A stretch of DNA of 64,000 nt from an uncultured Hyphomicrobiales bacterium (GCA_903847605.1 CAINED010000059.1:172419-236418), one strand, 5' to 3'. Counted from the stretch's first letter, positions 9,882 to 19,109 are shown. Numbers and translations: made by a program. Notes: generated by a model from the letters alone, not told the origin.

Positions 9882-10045
9882 GAAGGCTCCTGTTTCGCCG
9901 CCTGCTTAAAGTGGCGCCGGACAGGCTGCAACCTTGGGATTTGGCCCGCTTTACGAAACTTTACGCGGCGCACACATCTGCGAAGTCAGGCCCATTCATT
10001 CTGCGCCCATGCCGCGATGACGGCTGGAACCGAAGGAGTGGAATG

Positions 10046-10609
10046 ATGACCGACGCACAGAACAATACACCCGAACCCGTGGTGATCCGGCCCACGCCGA
10101 AGCAGCGCTCGCGCAAGGGCTGGCTCATTGTCGGCGGCGTGGCCGTGGCCGGACTTGTGGCTCTCGGCGCGGTCCAGGCGATTTCGCAGCCGTTCGGCGG
10201 CGGGTTCGGCCCGCATGGAATGGGTCCGCGCCATCACATGATGGGCTGGGGTTTCGATCCCGCACGCGCCGCCGCCCGCATCGATTACGGCACGGATATC
10301 ATTCTGGGCCGGGTCGGCGCGAACGACGAACAGAAGCGCAAGATCGCCGACCTCATCAAGGCCAATCTGAAGGAAATTCCCGCTCTGCGGGAGCAGCATC
10401 AGGCGGCCCGCGCCCGCGTATTGGAACTTCTGAAGGCCGAGAAGTTCGACAAGGCCGAACTCGAGAAGCTGCGCGCGCAGCAGATCGCGACCGCCGAGCA
10501 GATTTCGAAGCGACTGACGCAATCGGTCGGCGAGGCCAGCGACATTCTCTCGCCGAAGCAGCGGCAGGAGCTGATCTCGCTGTGGGAGAAGCGGCCCGGC
10601 TGGCGCTGA
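10046..10609 (+). CDS. Spy/CpxP-like periplasmic stress or metal-sensing protein
   Basis: The 187-residue product has a basic N-terminus, one membrane anchor at about residues 22-46 (GWLIVGGVAVAGLVALGAVQ), a His/Met/Gly-rich patch (FGPHGMGPRHHMMGWG) and a long charged helical domain ending KQRQELISLWEKRPGWR. This resembles the LTXXQ/Spy family of periplasmic chaperones and heavy-metal resistance sensors. The His/Met patch could bind metal ions (inference). AAGGAG at 10033-10038 serves the ATG at 10046 with 7 nt spacing; an ATG at 10043 is also possible. It precedes a response regulator and sensor kinase, as spy/cpxP genes often do. Confidence 0.8.
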   Translation: MTDAQNNTPEPVVIRPTPKQRSRKGWLIVGGVAVAGLVALGAVQAISQPFGGGFGPHGMGPRHHMMGWGFDPARAAARIDYGTDIILGRVGANDEQKRKIADLIKANLKEIPALREQHQAARARVLELLKAEKFDKAELEKLRAQQIATAEQISKRLTQSVGEASDILSPKQRQELISLWEKRPGWR

Positions 10610-10624
10610 GTTCCGCCGGTATCC

Positions 10625-10763
10625 GTCATCCCGGGCGCCGATAGGGCGTCGAAAGACGCCCGTCTTTCGACGGGCTATGGCGACCCGGGCTCGCCCCGTT
10701 GTTCTATGCTAATCATCAAGCGATCCCGGCGCGCGCTGCGCTTGGCCGGGATGCCGGGATGAC
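10625..10763. repeat. Dispersed intergenic palindromic repeat
   Basis: Between the Spy-like gene and the response regulator lies a structured element. Its outer arms are GTCATCCCGG (10625-10634) and CCGGGATGAC (10754-10763). Inside is a perfect 12-bp hairpin, CGTCGAAAGACG (10647-10658) against CGTCTTTCGACG (10661-10672), with only 2 nt between. Such BIME-like or RPE-like elements are common between genes in Rhizobiales. It may stabilise the upstream transcript or act as a partial terminator. Confidence 0.7.
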
Positions 10764-10796
10764 GGCCCTCTGGCATTTGCGGAAAATCGAGGTTCA

Positions 10797-11507
10797 ATGC
10801 CGCGCATTCTCATGATCGAGGACGATGTCCGTCTCGCCGCCATGGTGCGCGATTATCTCGCCGCCAATGGTTTCGAGGTCGGCCATGCGGAAACGGGCGC
10901 GGCGGGGTTGAGCGAACTTCAGCGCCACGCAACCGATATCATCCTGCTCGACCTGATGCTGCCCGATGGCGATGGTCTCGATATCTTCAAACGCATTCGC
11001 GCGCTGCCGCAGGGCAAGGGGTCTGCGCCCGTCATCATGCTGACGGCGCGCGGCGATCCTGCCGACCGTGTCGTCGGTCTCGAAATCGGGGCTGACGACT
11101 ATGTGCCGAAACCTTTCGAGCCGCGCGAGTTGTTAGCGCGCATCCGCGTTGTGTTGCGCGGCAAGGGCGGCGGCGCCACCGATGCTCAGGACGTTCTGCG
11201 CTTCGGCCGGCTCGAGGTGGACCGCGGCGCGCATATCGCGCGTCTTGACGGCAATGACTTGCCGCTGACGAGCCATCAGTTTTCGCTGTTGAATGCAATG
11301 GCCGAACGGCCGGGCCGCGTGCTGTCGCGCGAGCAGTTGATGGAATACGCCAAGGGCGAGCCCCATCCCTACGATCCCGCCTTCGATCGTTCGATCGACG
11401 TTCACATCGCGCGCATCCGTTCCGCTATCGAGGACGATCCGAAAGCGCCGCGCCGGATCATCACCATTCGCGGCGCGGGATATGTTTTTGCGAAGGCGCA
11501 GGACTGA
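10797..11507 (+). CDS. OmpR/PhoB-family response regulator
   Basis: The 236-residue product has an N-terminal receiver domain with the acidic pocket E8-D9-D10, the phospho-acceptor D52 (IILLDLMLPDGDG) and the conserved K105 (DDYVPKPF). A C-terminal winged-helix DNA-binding domain follows (LTSHQFSLLNAMAERPGRVL, then SIDVHIARIRSAIEDDPKAP and TIRGAGYVF). Its stop codon overlaps the kinase start by 1 nt (TGATG at 11505-11509), so the two are translationally coupled. The adjacent Spy-like gene suggests a role in envelope or metal stress (inference). Confidence 0.95.
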   Translation: MPRILMIEDDVRLAAMVRDYLAANGFEVGHAETGAAGLSELQRHATDIILLDLMLPDGDGLDIFKRIRALPQGKGSAPVIMLTARGDPADRVVGLEIGADDYVPKPFEPRELLARIRVVLRGKGGGATDAQDVLRFGRLEVDRGAHIARLDGNDLPLTSHQFSLLNAMAERPGRVLSREQLMEYAKGEPHPYDPAFDRSIDVHIARIRSAIEDDPKAPRRIITIRGAGYVFAKAQD

Positions 11508-12769
11508 TGCGGCGGCTCTATCTTCGCATCTATTTGGCGGTGCTGGTTTCCATTGCGTTGTCGGTCGCGCTGGCGGGATTGGCATGGCGTTTTGCCGCCG
11601 GCCCGGAAAACTTCATGCCGCGGCAGCAGTTCGTTCAGGCGGTGGCGGAGCGAATGCTGCCGCCGGCGAACGCCACTCCCGCGCAGATGCGCGAAAGTCT
11701 CGAACGCTGGCAGCAATTGAGCGGCTTCGACTTCGCGCTCGTTGCGCCGGACGGGCGACTCCTTGCGAGCGTGGGCGGCGAGATCTGGGACGAGGCGGCG
11801 CGCGCCGAATTGCGGCGCGGTTCCTTCGCGCGCCATTCGATTGTTCTTGCCGATGGCCGCAGGCTCCTTGCCCAGCCGCCGCCGTCGATGCGCGGGCCGT
11901 TTCGCGGCCTTGGCTGGCTGCTCGCTCTGCTTGGCATCGCTGTCATCGTCGCCCTCTGCGCATGGCCTGTCGTGCGGCGTCTCACGCGCGATCTCGAAAA
12001 GCTGGAATCCGGCGTTGCGTCCTTCGGCGCAGGGCAATTGTCGGCGCGCGTGCATGTGAAGAGCAAGGACGAGGTCGGCCGCCTCTCCCATACATTCAAC
12101 GAGACAGCCGAGCGCATCGAAACGCTCGTGCGCGCCAATCGCGCGCTGCTTGCCAATGCAAGTCACGAACTGCGCTCGCCGCTGGCGCGTCTGCGCATGA
12201 GCGTCGAAAGCATCGGCGCCGATACGTCACCGTCTGTGCGTGAGGAGATTGCGCGGAATATCCGGGAACTCGATTCGCTCGTCGATGAAATCCTGACATC
12301 CAGCCGATTGGATGCGCGCCCCGATAGCGGCTTGAAGATCGAGCCTGTCGACCTGCGTCCGCTCGCCGCCGAGGAATGTGCGCGCTCAGGCGCGGAGTTT
12401 CACGCGGGCCCCGGTTCGGACGCCGAAGTGCGCGGCGATGCGCGCCTCTTGCAGCGCGTGATGCGCAATCTTCTCGAAAACGCAATTCGCTACGGCAATG
12501 GTTCGCGCGTCGAAGCCTCGCTCTACGTATCCGGGAATGAAATGCGTTTCGATGTCTGTGATCGCGGGCCGGGGGTCAGCGAGAGCGAACGCGAGCGCAT
12601 CTTCGAACCGTTTTACCGGCCCGCCGGCGCAAGCGAGCGCTCCGGCGGCGTCGGCCTCGGCCTTGCGCTGGTGCGCCAGATCGCACGCGCCCATGGCGGC
12701 GATGCGCTCTGCCTGCCGAGGGATGGGGGTGGAGCGTGTTTTCGCGTCACGCTACCGGACGCGAAATGA
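11507..12769 (+). CDS. Sensor histidine kinase
   Basis: This 420-residue inner-membrane kinase has membrane spans at about 9-29 and 136-158 that enclose a periplasmic sensor of roughly 105 residues. A HAMP domain follows at 155-208. The phosphorylated His220 lies in ANASHELRSPLARLRMS. The C-terminal ATPase domain shows N-box NLLENAIRYG, G1 DRGPGV and G2 SGGVGLGLALVRQIARAHGG. The architecture matches CpxA/RstB-like EnvZ-class kinases, and it is coupled to the regulator just upstream. Confidence 0.95.
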   Translation: MRRLYLRIYLAVLVSIALSVALAGLAWRFAAGPENFMPRQQFVQAVAERMLPPANATPAQMRESLERWQQLSGFDFALVAPDGRLLASVGGEIWDEAARAELRRGSFARHSIVLADGRRLLAQPPPSMRGPFRGLGWLLALLGIAVIVALCAWPVVRRLTRDLEKLESGVASFGAGQLSARVHVKSKDEVGRLSHTFNETAERIETLVRANRALLANASHELRSPLARLRMSVESIGADTSPSVREEIARNIRELDSLVDEILTSSRLDARPDSGLKIEPVDLRPLAAEECARSGAEFHAGPGSDAEVRGDARLLQRVMRNLLENAIRYGNGSRVEASLYVSGNEMRFDVCDRGPGVSESERERIFEPFYRPAGASERSGGVGLGLALVRQIARAHGGDALCLPRDGGGACFRVTLPDAK

Positions 12770-12775
12770 AGACCT

Positions 12776-13648
12776 TCATGCCCCAACCGGAAAGAACTTA
12801 TCAAGCCATCCCTTGATGAGATGACGCGCATATAGTCCGTCGCCCGCCAGCGGAAAATGCGAAACGCCGGTCATCAGGAACAATTCAGTCGGCTGTCCCG
12901 CTTTTTCGAACAGGCGCAGTGATTGCTCCGTCGGCGTGATCGTATCATTGGCGATATGCAACAGCAGAAGCGGACGCGGCGCTATCTTCGCCACCACATC
13001 TTCCGCGCGAAAATCGAACATGCTTTGCGCTGTGTCGGCCGTCACCCGGTCCTGCGCCTTCTTTGGCAAATGAACGCGCAGATGCTCGGGGATCGGCACC
13101 ACATCCCAGCGTGAAACCCAGAGCGGCTCGCCAGTCTTCGCCTTGTGTTCGCGCCCGCGTGCGAGCATGTCGATAAACGCCTTCCACTTTTCCGGGCCGG
13201 GATGCTGGCCCTGAAACTTGCGTTCGCCATGGCCCCATCCGCAGGATGAAATGACCGCAGCCACGCGCTCGTCGACACCGCCCGTATAGACTGAAACGGC
13301 TGCGCCAAAACTGTGGCCGATGAGCCCGATGCGCGCGGGGTCGATTTCCGGCTGGGTCGCGAGCCAGCTCAGCGCGTTGCGCGTATCGGCGACCTGATCT
13401 TCGCAGAGTATGTAACCGCGCATGCCGCCGGATTCGCCGCATCCCCTGAAGTCGATGCGCAGCGCCGCATAGCCCCAGCCCTCCAGCATTTTCGCCTGAA
13501 TTTCCGCATGGCTCTCATCCTTCGAGCCGAGAAATCCGTGCAGCACGATAAACGCCGGCAAGCGCTCGCCCGCCTTGTGTCCTTCGGGAATGTGCAGCAC
13601 GCCGGCTATATCGAGGCCATCGGATTTGAAGGTGACATTGCGCTGCAT
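12776..13648 (-). CDS. Alpha/beta hydrolase (dienelactone-hydrolase/peptidase S9-like)
   Basis: The 290-residue cytoplasmic product shows an oxyanion-side segment FIVLHGFLGSKDE, the nucleophile motif GLIGHSFGAAVS, the acid region LLLLHIANDTITPTEQS and the catalytic His in TGVSHFPLAGDG. The elements are in the order expected for the BAAT/dienelactone-hydrolase branch of the fold. A cap segment around residues 140-200 is rich in Trp and Lys. The substrate is unknown. It converges with the kinase gene with 6 bp between stops. Confidence 0.87.
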   Translation of the reverse strand: MQRNVTFKSDGLDIAGVLHIPEGHKAGERLPAFIVLHGFLGSKDESHAEIQAKMLEGWGYAALRIDFRGCGESGGMRGYILCEDQVADTRNALSWLATQPEIDPARIGLIGHSFGAAVSVYTGGVDERVAAVISSCGWGHGERKFQGQHPGPEKWKAFIDMLARGREHKAKTGEPLWVSRWDVVPIPEHLRVHLPKKAQDRVTADTAQSMFDFRAEDVVAKIAPRPLLLLHIANDTITPTEQSLRLFEKAGQPTELFLMTGVSHFPLAGDGLYARHLIKGWLDKFFPVGA

Positions 13649-13825
13649 GAAGGACCTGCCGAGCTATTGGTAAGTGGTCATGTATCTGCGAATTTTTTCG
13701 GGATTGGAAGCGCCGAGAACGGGCAAAAAGGGATTTGTCCCATCGACACTTGCAAGAGGGGGAGGGCGCGTGCAATTTTTCCCGCGAGGGATGGCGCGGC
13801 GAATGCCGTGCAACGGGAGGAATAT

Positions 13826-14797
13826 GTGTTGAATATGAAACTCAGTCGCAGGCAGGCTCTGCTCGGCATGGCGTCTGCGGCAGTCCTGCCCACACCGGCA
13901 CTCGCGGCCTGGCCGGATCGTCCGGTTACGATCCTGCATGGGTTCGCCGCAGGCGGAAATGCCGATGTCGTCGCGCGTATTATTGGCGAGGCGCTTGGCC
14001 GCCGTCTCAACCAGAGTTTTGTCGTCGAGCCGAAACCGGGCGCCGGCGGCACGATTGCCGCCGGTCTCATCGCCCGCGCCAATCCGGACGGATATACAGT
14101 GGGCATATTGCCGGGCGGTCATGCCGTTTCCGCCGCCATCTACAAGAAACTGCCGTTCAACCCGGTCGATGATTTTTCCACCATTGGTCTGATCAGCGAC
14201 TTTCCGTTCGTGCTGGTCACACATTCCGGTCATGCCGCGAAAAACCTCAAGCAAATGCTGGAACAGGGCGAGAAGAGCGAATTGACCTATGGCAGTCCCG
14301 GCAATGGAACCGGACAGCACATGGCCGCCGAACTGCTGATTTCGCAAACCGGCATCAAGATGCGTCATGTGCCCTATAAGGGTGGCTCCGCCGCGATTGT
14401 CGACCTGCTGGCCGGACGACTGGACATGGTCATGGATACGCCGACCGTGACGATCGAACACGTCAAGGCAAAGACGCTGACAGGCATTGGCGTCACGGGC
14501 GCAAGACGTTTCTTTGCATTGCCTGAAGTCCCCACGATCGCCGAGCAGGGCGTCAACGGCTATGAAACATCGTCATGGCTGGGCCTTGCTGCGCCGGCGG
14601 GGTTGCCGCAGGATATTCTGACGAAGCTCAATGCCGATCTGCGCGCTGTTCTGAATGATCCGGATACGGCGGAGAAGTTGCGCAAGATCGGCGGAAACCC
14701 GAACCCGACCAGCAGCGCAGATTTCCGCAAACTGATGTCCGGCGATATCGCCAAGTGGCAGCGGGTTGTCGAACAGCGCAACATCCCGAGAATCTAG
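13826..14797 (+). CDS. TctC/Bug-family periplasmic solute-binding protein (first of four)
   Basis: The product of about 323 residues has a twin-arginine-like leader (SRRQALLGMASAAV, cleavage after ALA). It then reads WPDRPVTILHGFAAGGNADV, the Bug-family ligand loop. PGAGGTIAAGLIARANPDGY and TGARRFFALPEVPTIAEQGV are further family hallmarks. Bug proteins bind carboxylates or related small acids for TctAB-type transporters. The open frame extends far upstream, but GGGAGG at 13815-13820 places translation at GTG 13826 (or ATG 13835). No tctA or tctB gene is near, as for the other three copies. Confidence 0.9.
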   Translation: MLNMKLSRRQALLGMASAAVLPTPALAAWPDRPVTILHGFAAGGNADVVARIIGEALGRRLNQSFVVEPKPGAGGTIAAGLIARANPDGYTVGILPGGHAVSAAIYKKLPFNPVDDFSTIGLISDFPFVLVTHSGHAAKNLKQMLEQGEKSELTYGSPGNGTGQHMAAELLISQTGIKMRHVPYKGGSAAIVDLLAGRLDMVMDTPTVTIEHVKAKTLTGIGVTGARRFFALPEVPTIAEQGVNGYETSSWLGLAAPAGLPQDILTKLNADLRAVLNDPDTAEKLRKIGGNPNPTSSADFRKLMSGDIAKWQRVVEQRNIPRI

Positions 14798-14834
14798 CGC
14801 GGGCGCTGGCGGCACCGCATATCATGCAACATGC

Positions 14835-14855
14835 GCGGGCCGTCCTTTGGCCCGC
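14835..14855. terminator. Possible bidirectional terminator hairpin
   Basis: GCGGGCC (14835-14841) and GGCCCGC (14849-14855) form a 7-bp stem with a 7-nt loop between two convergent genes. There is no clean T-tract on either strand, so the call rests on position and stem only. Confidence 0.4.
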
Positions 14856-14886
14856 CATCGGCTTTAAGCGACCAGCAATCGCCGCT

Positions 14887-16149
14887 CTATTTCCCCATCC
14901 AAATCGTCTTGTCCGAAATATCGCTCACCTTCTGGCAGCCGGTGAAGCCCATCACCGTCTCGAATTCGTTCTTCAGGAACTGGAAGGCCTTGTAGGCGCC
15001 GGCTTCGCCTGCGACCGACGTGCCGTAAAGGCCGGGGCGGCCCGAGAGAACCGCATCCGCGCCGAGCGCCAGCGCCTTCACGATATCGCCGCCGCGGCGC
15101 ACGCCGCTGTCGACGATGATCGTTCCCTTGCCGCCGATGGCGCTCTTGATATCGGGCAGCACGTCGAGCGAGGAGACGGCCGTGTCGAGATTGCGGCCGC
15201 CGTGATTTGAAATGATCACGCCCTCGCAGCCCTCGGCAATCGCGCGTTCGGCGTCTTCGGCGAGATGCACGCCCTTGAGAAGGATCGGGCCCTTCCAGAT
15301 GTCGCGCAGGCGCTTGATGTCGTCCCATGTTAGGTTGTCGCCGCGCAGGTTCGGCACCACGCTGCGGGGCTGTTTGGGCTGCGGCTGGGCGACGCCGTGG
15401 CCGCCTTCCTTGGGATAGTGGGCGAGCTTGGGCAGGCCGCCGTTCATCCAGTAGCGGCCCATCACCGAGGCGAGCCATGTCGGATGCGCGGCCATGTCGG
15501 CGAGCGCGGTAAAGTTCGGCACGAAGGGCATGGAGAAGCCGTTGCGGCGGTTATATTCGCGCACGGGCGCGACGGCCGTGTCGGCCGTCAGCAGCAGCAC
15601 TTCGAAGCCGGCGTCCCACGCGCGCTTTACCAGCGCATGGGAGAGATCGCGCTCGCGCCACATGTAGAGCTGGAACCATTTGCGCCCGCCCTCGACGGCG
15701 GCGATCTGTTCGATCGACTGTACCGAGGGCGTCGCCAGCGTGAAGGGAATGCCGGCGCGCGCCGCCGCTCTCGCCAGTTCCACTTCGCCATTATACCAGC
15801 ACACGCCCGCAACGCCCGTCGGCGCGACCGCGAGCGGGAAGGCCATCGGCTTGCCGAACAGGGAAATCGAGGCGTCGCGCTTGGAAACGTCCACCATCAC
15901 CTTGTTGCGCAGCTTGATCTTCTGGAAGGCCTCGCGATTGCCGCGCAGGGCGACTTCGTCCTCCGAACCGCGATCGAAGAATTCGAAGACGCAGCGGGGC
16001 AGGCGCTTTTGCGCGGCCTCGCGCAGGTCGGCGATATTGTAGCAGCGGTCGAGCGTGCGGTTCGGCTGCAGGGGCGGGAAGACGGGCACCACAGGCGATG
16101 TTGCCTTGCCGGCGATGTCCTTGTCCTCGATGACGACGGCCTGATTCAT
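14887..16149 (-). CDS. FMN-dependent alpha-hydroxy-acid dehydrogenase (L-lactate dehydrogenase/mandelate dehydrogenase type)
   Basis: The 420-residue protein oxidises an L-2-hydroxy acid to the 2-oxo acid with FMN, passing electrons to the quinone pool or oxygen. Visible family landmarks are PLAVAPTGVAG near the N-terminus, QLYMWRERD and LTADTAVAPVREYNRRNGF (substrate and FMN regions). The active-site signature is SNHGGRNLD, with the catalytic His and Arg. The phosphate loop is DSGVRRGGDIVKALALGADAV. It could be lldD-like or mandelate dehydrogenase-like; the substrate is open. It lies between two TctC-type binding proteins, which fits carboxylate use. Confidence 0.92.
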   Translation of the reverse strand: MNQAVVIEDKDIAGKATSPVVPVFPPLQPNRTLDRCYNIADLREAAQKRLPRCVFEFFDRGSEDEVALRGNREAFQKIKLRNKVMVDVSKRDASISLFGKPMAFPLAVAPTGVAGVCWYNGEVELARAAARAGIPFTLATPSVQSIEQIAAVEGGRKWFQLYMWRERDLSHALVKRAWDAGFEVLLLTADTAVAPVREYNRRNGFSMPFVPNFTALADMAAHPTWLASVMGRYWMNGGLPKLAHYPKEGGHGVAQPQPKQPRSVVPNLRGDNLTWDDIKRLRDIWKGPILLKGVHLAEDAERAIAEGCEGVIISNHGGRNLDTAVSSLDVLPDIKSAIGGKGTIIVDSGVRRGGDIVKALALGADAVLSGRPGLYGTSVAGEAGAYKAFQFLKNEFETVMGFTGCQKVSDISDKTIWMGK

Positions 16150-16355
16150 TTTCGGTTTTCCCTGGTCCGCATTTCCTCGCTGTCGCTAACTTATCCGGTT
16201 TTCCTGTGCTGTTGCAGCGCTAATTTTCGCGCCGGACGGATGGGCGATGTCCTTGCGGAGCTTTCATTTGACGGTCCGATCAGGGCTGGTAAGACAAGCC
16301 AAGCCCGCGCCGGCCAGTTGCCGGCAGTCGTACGCCAATCTTTCCGGAGGGGACC

Positions 16356-17345
16356 ATGCAATCACGCCGCACGTTTCTGAAAAATTCCGCTGCCGCCTCG
16401 CTCGCCACGCCGCTCATCGGCACGGGCGCATTCGCGCAGGATCAGTGGCCCTCGCGCGAGATCCGCACGATCTGCATGTTCCCGCCCGGCACCGGCGCCG
16501 ACATCATGGTCCGCTTCTACGCGAAGAAACTCGAAGATGCGCTGGGCAGCGGCCGACGCGTGATCGTCGAGAACCGGCCCGGCGCTTTCGGCGCGCTGGC
16601 CGCGCAATATGTCGCCAACCAGAAGTCGGACGGCCATACGATCTTCATCGCGCCGGGTTCGTCGGTGCTCGCCGCCGCGCCGCATGTGTTCAAGAGCCTC
16701 ACCTACAAGCCGGTCGATGACTTCGAACACGTCACGACCATCGCGCGCTTGCCGTTCATCCTCATGGTCTCCGTCGACAGGCCGTGGAAGACCGTCGCCG
16801 AACTCACTGCCTATCTGAAGGAGCAGGGCGACAAGGCCTCCTATGCCTCGCTCGCCAATCCCGGCCTCGTCGGCGCGGAACTCTACAAGGCGCATTTCGG
16901 CCTCAAGACCGTCGAGGTGAAGTACAAGGATTCCGCGCCCGCCTATAACGATCTCATCGGCGGCAATCTCGCCTTCACCCATATCGATCCCGCCGTCGGC
17001 ATGGCCTGGCTGAAACAGGGCAAGGTGCGCGCGCTCTGTGTCACCTCGGCCGAGCGCACCAAGGCGCTGCCGGATATCCCCGGCGCGAAGGAAGCGGGCA
17101 TCATGAATTCGGACATTCAGGCCTGGTGGTCGGTGCATACGCCCAAGGGCGTTGCGCAGCCGGTCCTGCAACGCCTCGAACAGCTCTTCAACAAGATCGC
17201 CGTCGATGCGGACACGATGAAGTTCCTGTCCGACAGCGGCATCGATCCCTTCCCTGGCGACTCCAAGAAGGTGCGCGAACTCCTGCTCGCTGACATCAAG
17301 AACTGGGGCGAGTATGTGAAGCTCGCGAAGATCGAGCCGATCTGA
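16356..17345 (+). CDS. TctC/Bug-family solute-binding protein (second copy)
   Basis: The 329-residue secreted protein has a classical twin-arginine leader (SRRTFLKNSAAASLA, cleavage after AFA). It then reads WPSREIRTICMFPPGTGADI and RRVIVENRPGAFGALAAQYV, both Bug-family hallmarks. It presumably binds an organic acid in the periplasm. The start is the ATG at 16356, with GGAGGGGA at 16346-16353 just upstream. It is divergent from the FMN dehydrogenase, and the roughly 200 bp between them may hold a shared control region. A strong terminator follows. Confidence 0.91.
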   Translation: MQSRRTFLKNSAAASLATPLIGTGAFAQDQWPSREIRTICMFPPGTGADIMVRFYAKKLEDALGSGRRVIVENRPGAFGALAAQYVANQKSDGHTIFIAPGSSVLAAAPHVFKSLTYKPVDDFEHVTTIARLPFILMVSVDRPWKTVAELTAYLKEQGDKASYASLANPGLVGAELYKAHFGLKTVEVKYKDSAPAYNDLIGGNLAFTHIDPAVGMAWLKQGKVRALCVTSAERTKALPDIPGAKEAGIMNSDIQAWWSVHTPKGVAQPVLQRLEQLFNKIAVDADTMKFLSDSGIDPFPGDSKKVRELLLADIKNWGEYVKLAKIEPI

Positions 17346-17382
17346 GGGCAGGGCGGAACAGGCAAGCTAACCCTTTAGTGTG

Positions 17383-17415
17383 ACCCAAGTCCGGCCTGCC
17401 GGGCTTGGGTTTTTC
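17383..17415 (+). terminator. Rho-independent terminator
   Basis: A GC-rich hairpin has outer arms ACCCAAG (17383-17389) and CTTGGGT (17404-17410), followed by TTTTCTATT. It ends transcription of the second tctC-type gene. Confidence 0.85.
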
Positions 17416-17528
17416 TATTCCGTTGGGTGACGCGATCATCGCCGCGCTTTGCCACCTTGCCGAACTTTAATGCAACGAGTCCTGCCGCTCCGGGTTGTCC
17501 ACGCAGGGACAAACAGGAGTCGAGTACC

Positions 17529-17963
17529 ATGAAGTTCAAGCTTATTGCCGCTGCTAGCCTTTTGGGCCTTGGGGCCCTTTCCACCGGTTCCGCCAACGCG
17601 CAGGTTGCCCGGTTCGATCCCGCCCTGAAGCAATTGTCCATCGCTGCCGAGCAGGTGCGTTGGCGTGGGCGCGGGGGCTATGCCCGAGGCTACAATCGTG
17701 GCTTTTATCGTGGCGGATACTATCGCCGTGGACCGGGCGCAGGCGCGATCATTGGTGGTCTTGCCGCCGGGGCGCTGATCGGCGGGGCGATCGCCTCGCA
17801 GTCATCTCCCTATTACGGCGCTTATGGCGCTCCCTATTATGCGGCGCCGACCTATGCCAACCCGAGCGACGCGGTGTCCTACTGCATGCAGCGGTTCAGG
17901 TCCTACGATCCGGCAAGCGGCACCTATCTCGGCTATGACGGCTTGCGGCATTCTTGCCCATAA
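17529..17963 (+). CDS. BA14K-family secreted protein
   Basis: The 144-residue product has a Sec signal peptide (MKFKLIAAASLLGLGALSTG, cleavage after ANA). A Gly/Arg/Tyr-rich region follows (GYNRGFYRGGYYRRGPGAGA), then a hydrophobic Gly/Ala segment (IIGGLAAGALIGGAIAS) and a C-terminal domain AVSYCMQRFRSYDPASGTYL ending in HSCP. That C-terminal pattern is the BA14K (Brucella 14-kDa lectin-like immunoreactive protein) domain with its two cysteines. Its role outside Brucella is unclear; envelope location is likely. The ATG at 17529 follows AACAGGAG at 17512-17519. Confidence 0.9.
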   Translation: MKFKLIAAASLLGLGALSTGSANAQVARFDPALKQLSIAAEQVRWRGRGGYARGYNRGFYRGGYYRRGPGAGAIIGGLAAGALIGGAIASQSSPYYGAYGAPYYAAPTYANPSDAVSYCMQRFRSYDPASGTYLGYDGLRHSCP

Positions 17964-18002
17964 CCATTTTGCCCGTAAGCGCTGTACATCCGGACTTTGA
18001 AA

Positions 18003-18027
18003 GGCTCGCATCCGTGCGGGCCTTTTC
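18003..18027 (+). terminator. Rho-independent terminator after the BA14K gene
   Basis: GGCTCGCA (18003-18010) pairs with TGCGGGCC (18015-18022) with one G-T pair, closing a TCCG loop and followed by TTTT. Confidence 0.8.
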
Positions 18028-18251
18028 TTGCGCTGCGCTCCCGTGCGAAGCTGTCCGGGACGGGCAATCCGATCAAAATTGCGCGAGCGGCTGCATACCT
18101 GCGCTTAAGGCTGGAAAGCGCCGCGCTTCGTCTGTAAATCCCGGTGACGACTTCGTGTCAGCCCGTGCATCGCAGGCCCCCTCGGATTGCCGAGCCGGTT
18201 CGCGCGGCGCGCCGCCATCACACGCAGCACAAGCGGAATTCCGAGAGCCAT

Positions 18252-18659
18252 ATGACGCCCGAACAAATTCAACTCGTCAAACAATCCTGGGACGCGCTGT
18301 GGCCGAAGTGGAGCGAGTTCGCCGACAAGGTCTACGGCGCTTTTTTCGCCATTGCGCCCGATGCGCGGCATCTGTTCGCGGCCGATATGGAGCCGCAGAA
18401 GATCAAGCTGATGGATACGATGACTGTCATCATCGGCTATCTCGACAATCCCTCGATGTTCGAATCCATCATTTCGCATTCCGGCAAGCAGCATCAGCGC
18501 TTCGGCGCGCGCATCGAGCATTATGAGGGCTTTCGCAGTGCATTGCTTGAAGCGCTCAGGCTGCAATTCGGACCGGCGTTTACGCCGCAAGTAGAGGAAG
18601 CCTGGACTGCCCTTTACGATGACGTGCGCCGCGTAATGGTGCGTTACGCGGAGGCGTAG
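18252..18659 (+). CDS. Single-domain bacterial globin
   Basis: The 135-residue cytoplasmic protein opens MTPEQIQLVKQSWDALWPKW, the A-helix pattern of bacterial haemoglobins. It contains the C/CD segment FFAIAPDARHLFAADM and the F-helix SGKQHQRFGARIEHYEGFR. His81 in that helix lies where the proximal haem ligand is expected. The C-terminus EEAWTALYDDVRRVMVRYAE is the H helix. It most resembles Vitreoscilla-type haemoglobins, with no attached reductase domain, and oxygen or nitric oxide binding is the likely role. The open frame starts earlier, but the ATG at 18252 begins the conserved sequence. Confidence 0.88.
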   Translation: MTPEQIQLVKQSWDALWPKWSEFADKVYGAFFAIAPDARHLFAADMEPQKIKLMDTMTVIIGYLDNPSMFESIISHSGKQHQRFGARIEHYEGFRSALLEALRLQFGPAFTPQVEEAWTALYDDVRRVMVRYAEA

Positions 18660-18758
18660 CGGGTCGGCTGAGGTTGCGAGGCTGCAAGCGGGAACATTTG
18701 ACATCACGCCACCTGTGATGCACCGTGACGGACTTCAGGATTTGGACGCGAGGGAAAT

Positions 18759-19109
18759 ATGAGCTCTCGTCTTCGATACGCTGCCGTATCAACTGTATTT
18801 TTTATCATGTCCCTGTGGGGCCATGGGTCCATGGCGCAGCCGGCGCGTGATGCGCCAAAGATACCGGGCACCGATGTGCAATTTTTGCCCGACGGACAGA
18901 TGACAAACAAGAAGATCGCGGTATACGCAGATCTTGTCGGCGTAAATTACAGTGCAACTCCTCCATCATCCTGTTCCCGCGACATCGAAATTCTCAAGGG
19001 AATTTATAAGGGCGTCACGATTTATAAAATTCGCATGCATAGGGAGAAAAGACTGGTTTACAGCACTTATGTTCCGCCATGTCCTTCCGGCAAGTCTTCA
19101 GGAAATTAA
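18759..19109 (+). CDS. Small secreted protein of unknown function
   Basis: The 116-residue product has a signal peptide (MSSRLRYAAVSTVFFIMSLW, cleavage after SMA) and a mature part of about 90 residues. The mature part contains two cysteines, one in PPSSCSRDIE and one near the end in YVPPCPSG. Nothing in it matches a family I recognise. The ATG at 18759 follows GAGGGA. Base composition is lower in GC than in neighbouring genes, as in the next small secreted gene, which suggests recent acquisition or weak constraint. Confidence 0.55.
   Translation: MSSRLRYAAVSTVFFIMSLWGHGSMAQPARDAPKIPGTDVQFLPDGQMTNKKIAVYADLVGVNYSATPPSSCSRDIEILKGIYKGVTIYKIRMHREKRLVYSTYVPPCPSGKSSGN

Noticed and set aside
13313..13825. 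A 171-codon N-terminal extension of the first TctC protein
   Set aside because: The extension overlaps the convergent hydrolase gene. A Tat-like signal peptide with a ribosome site starts at 13826.
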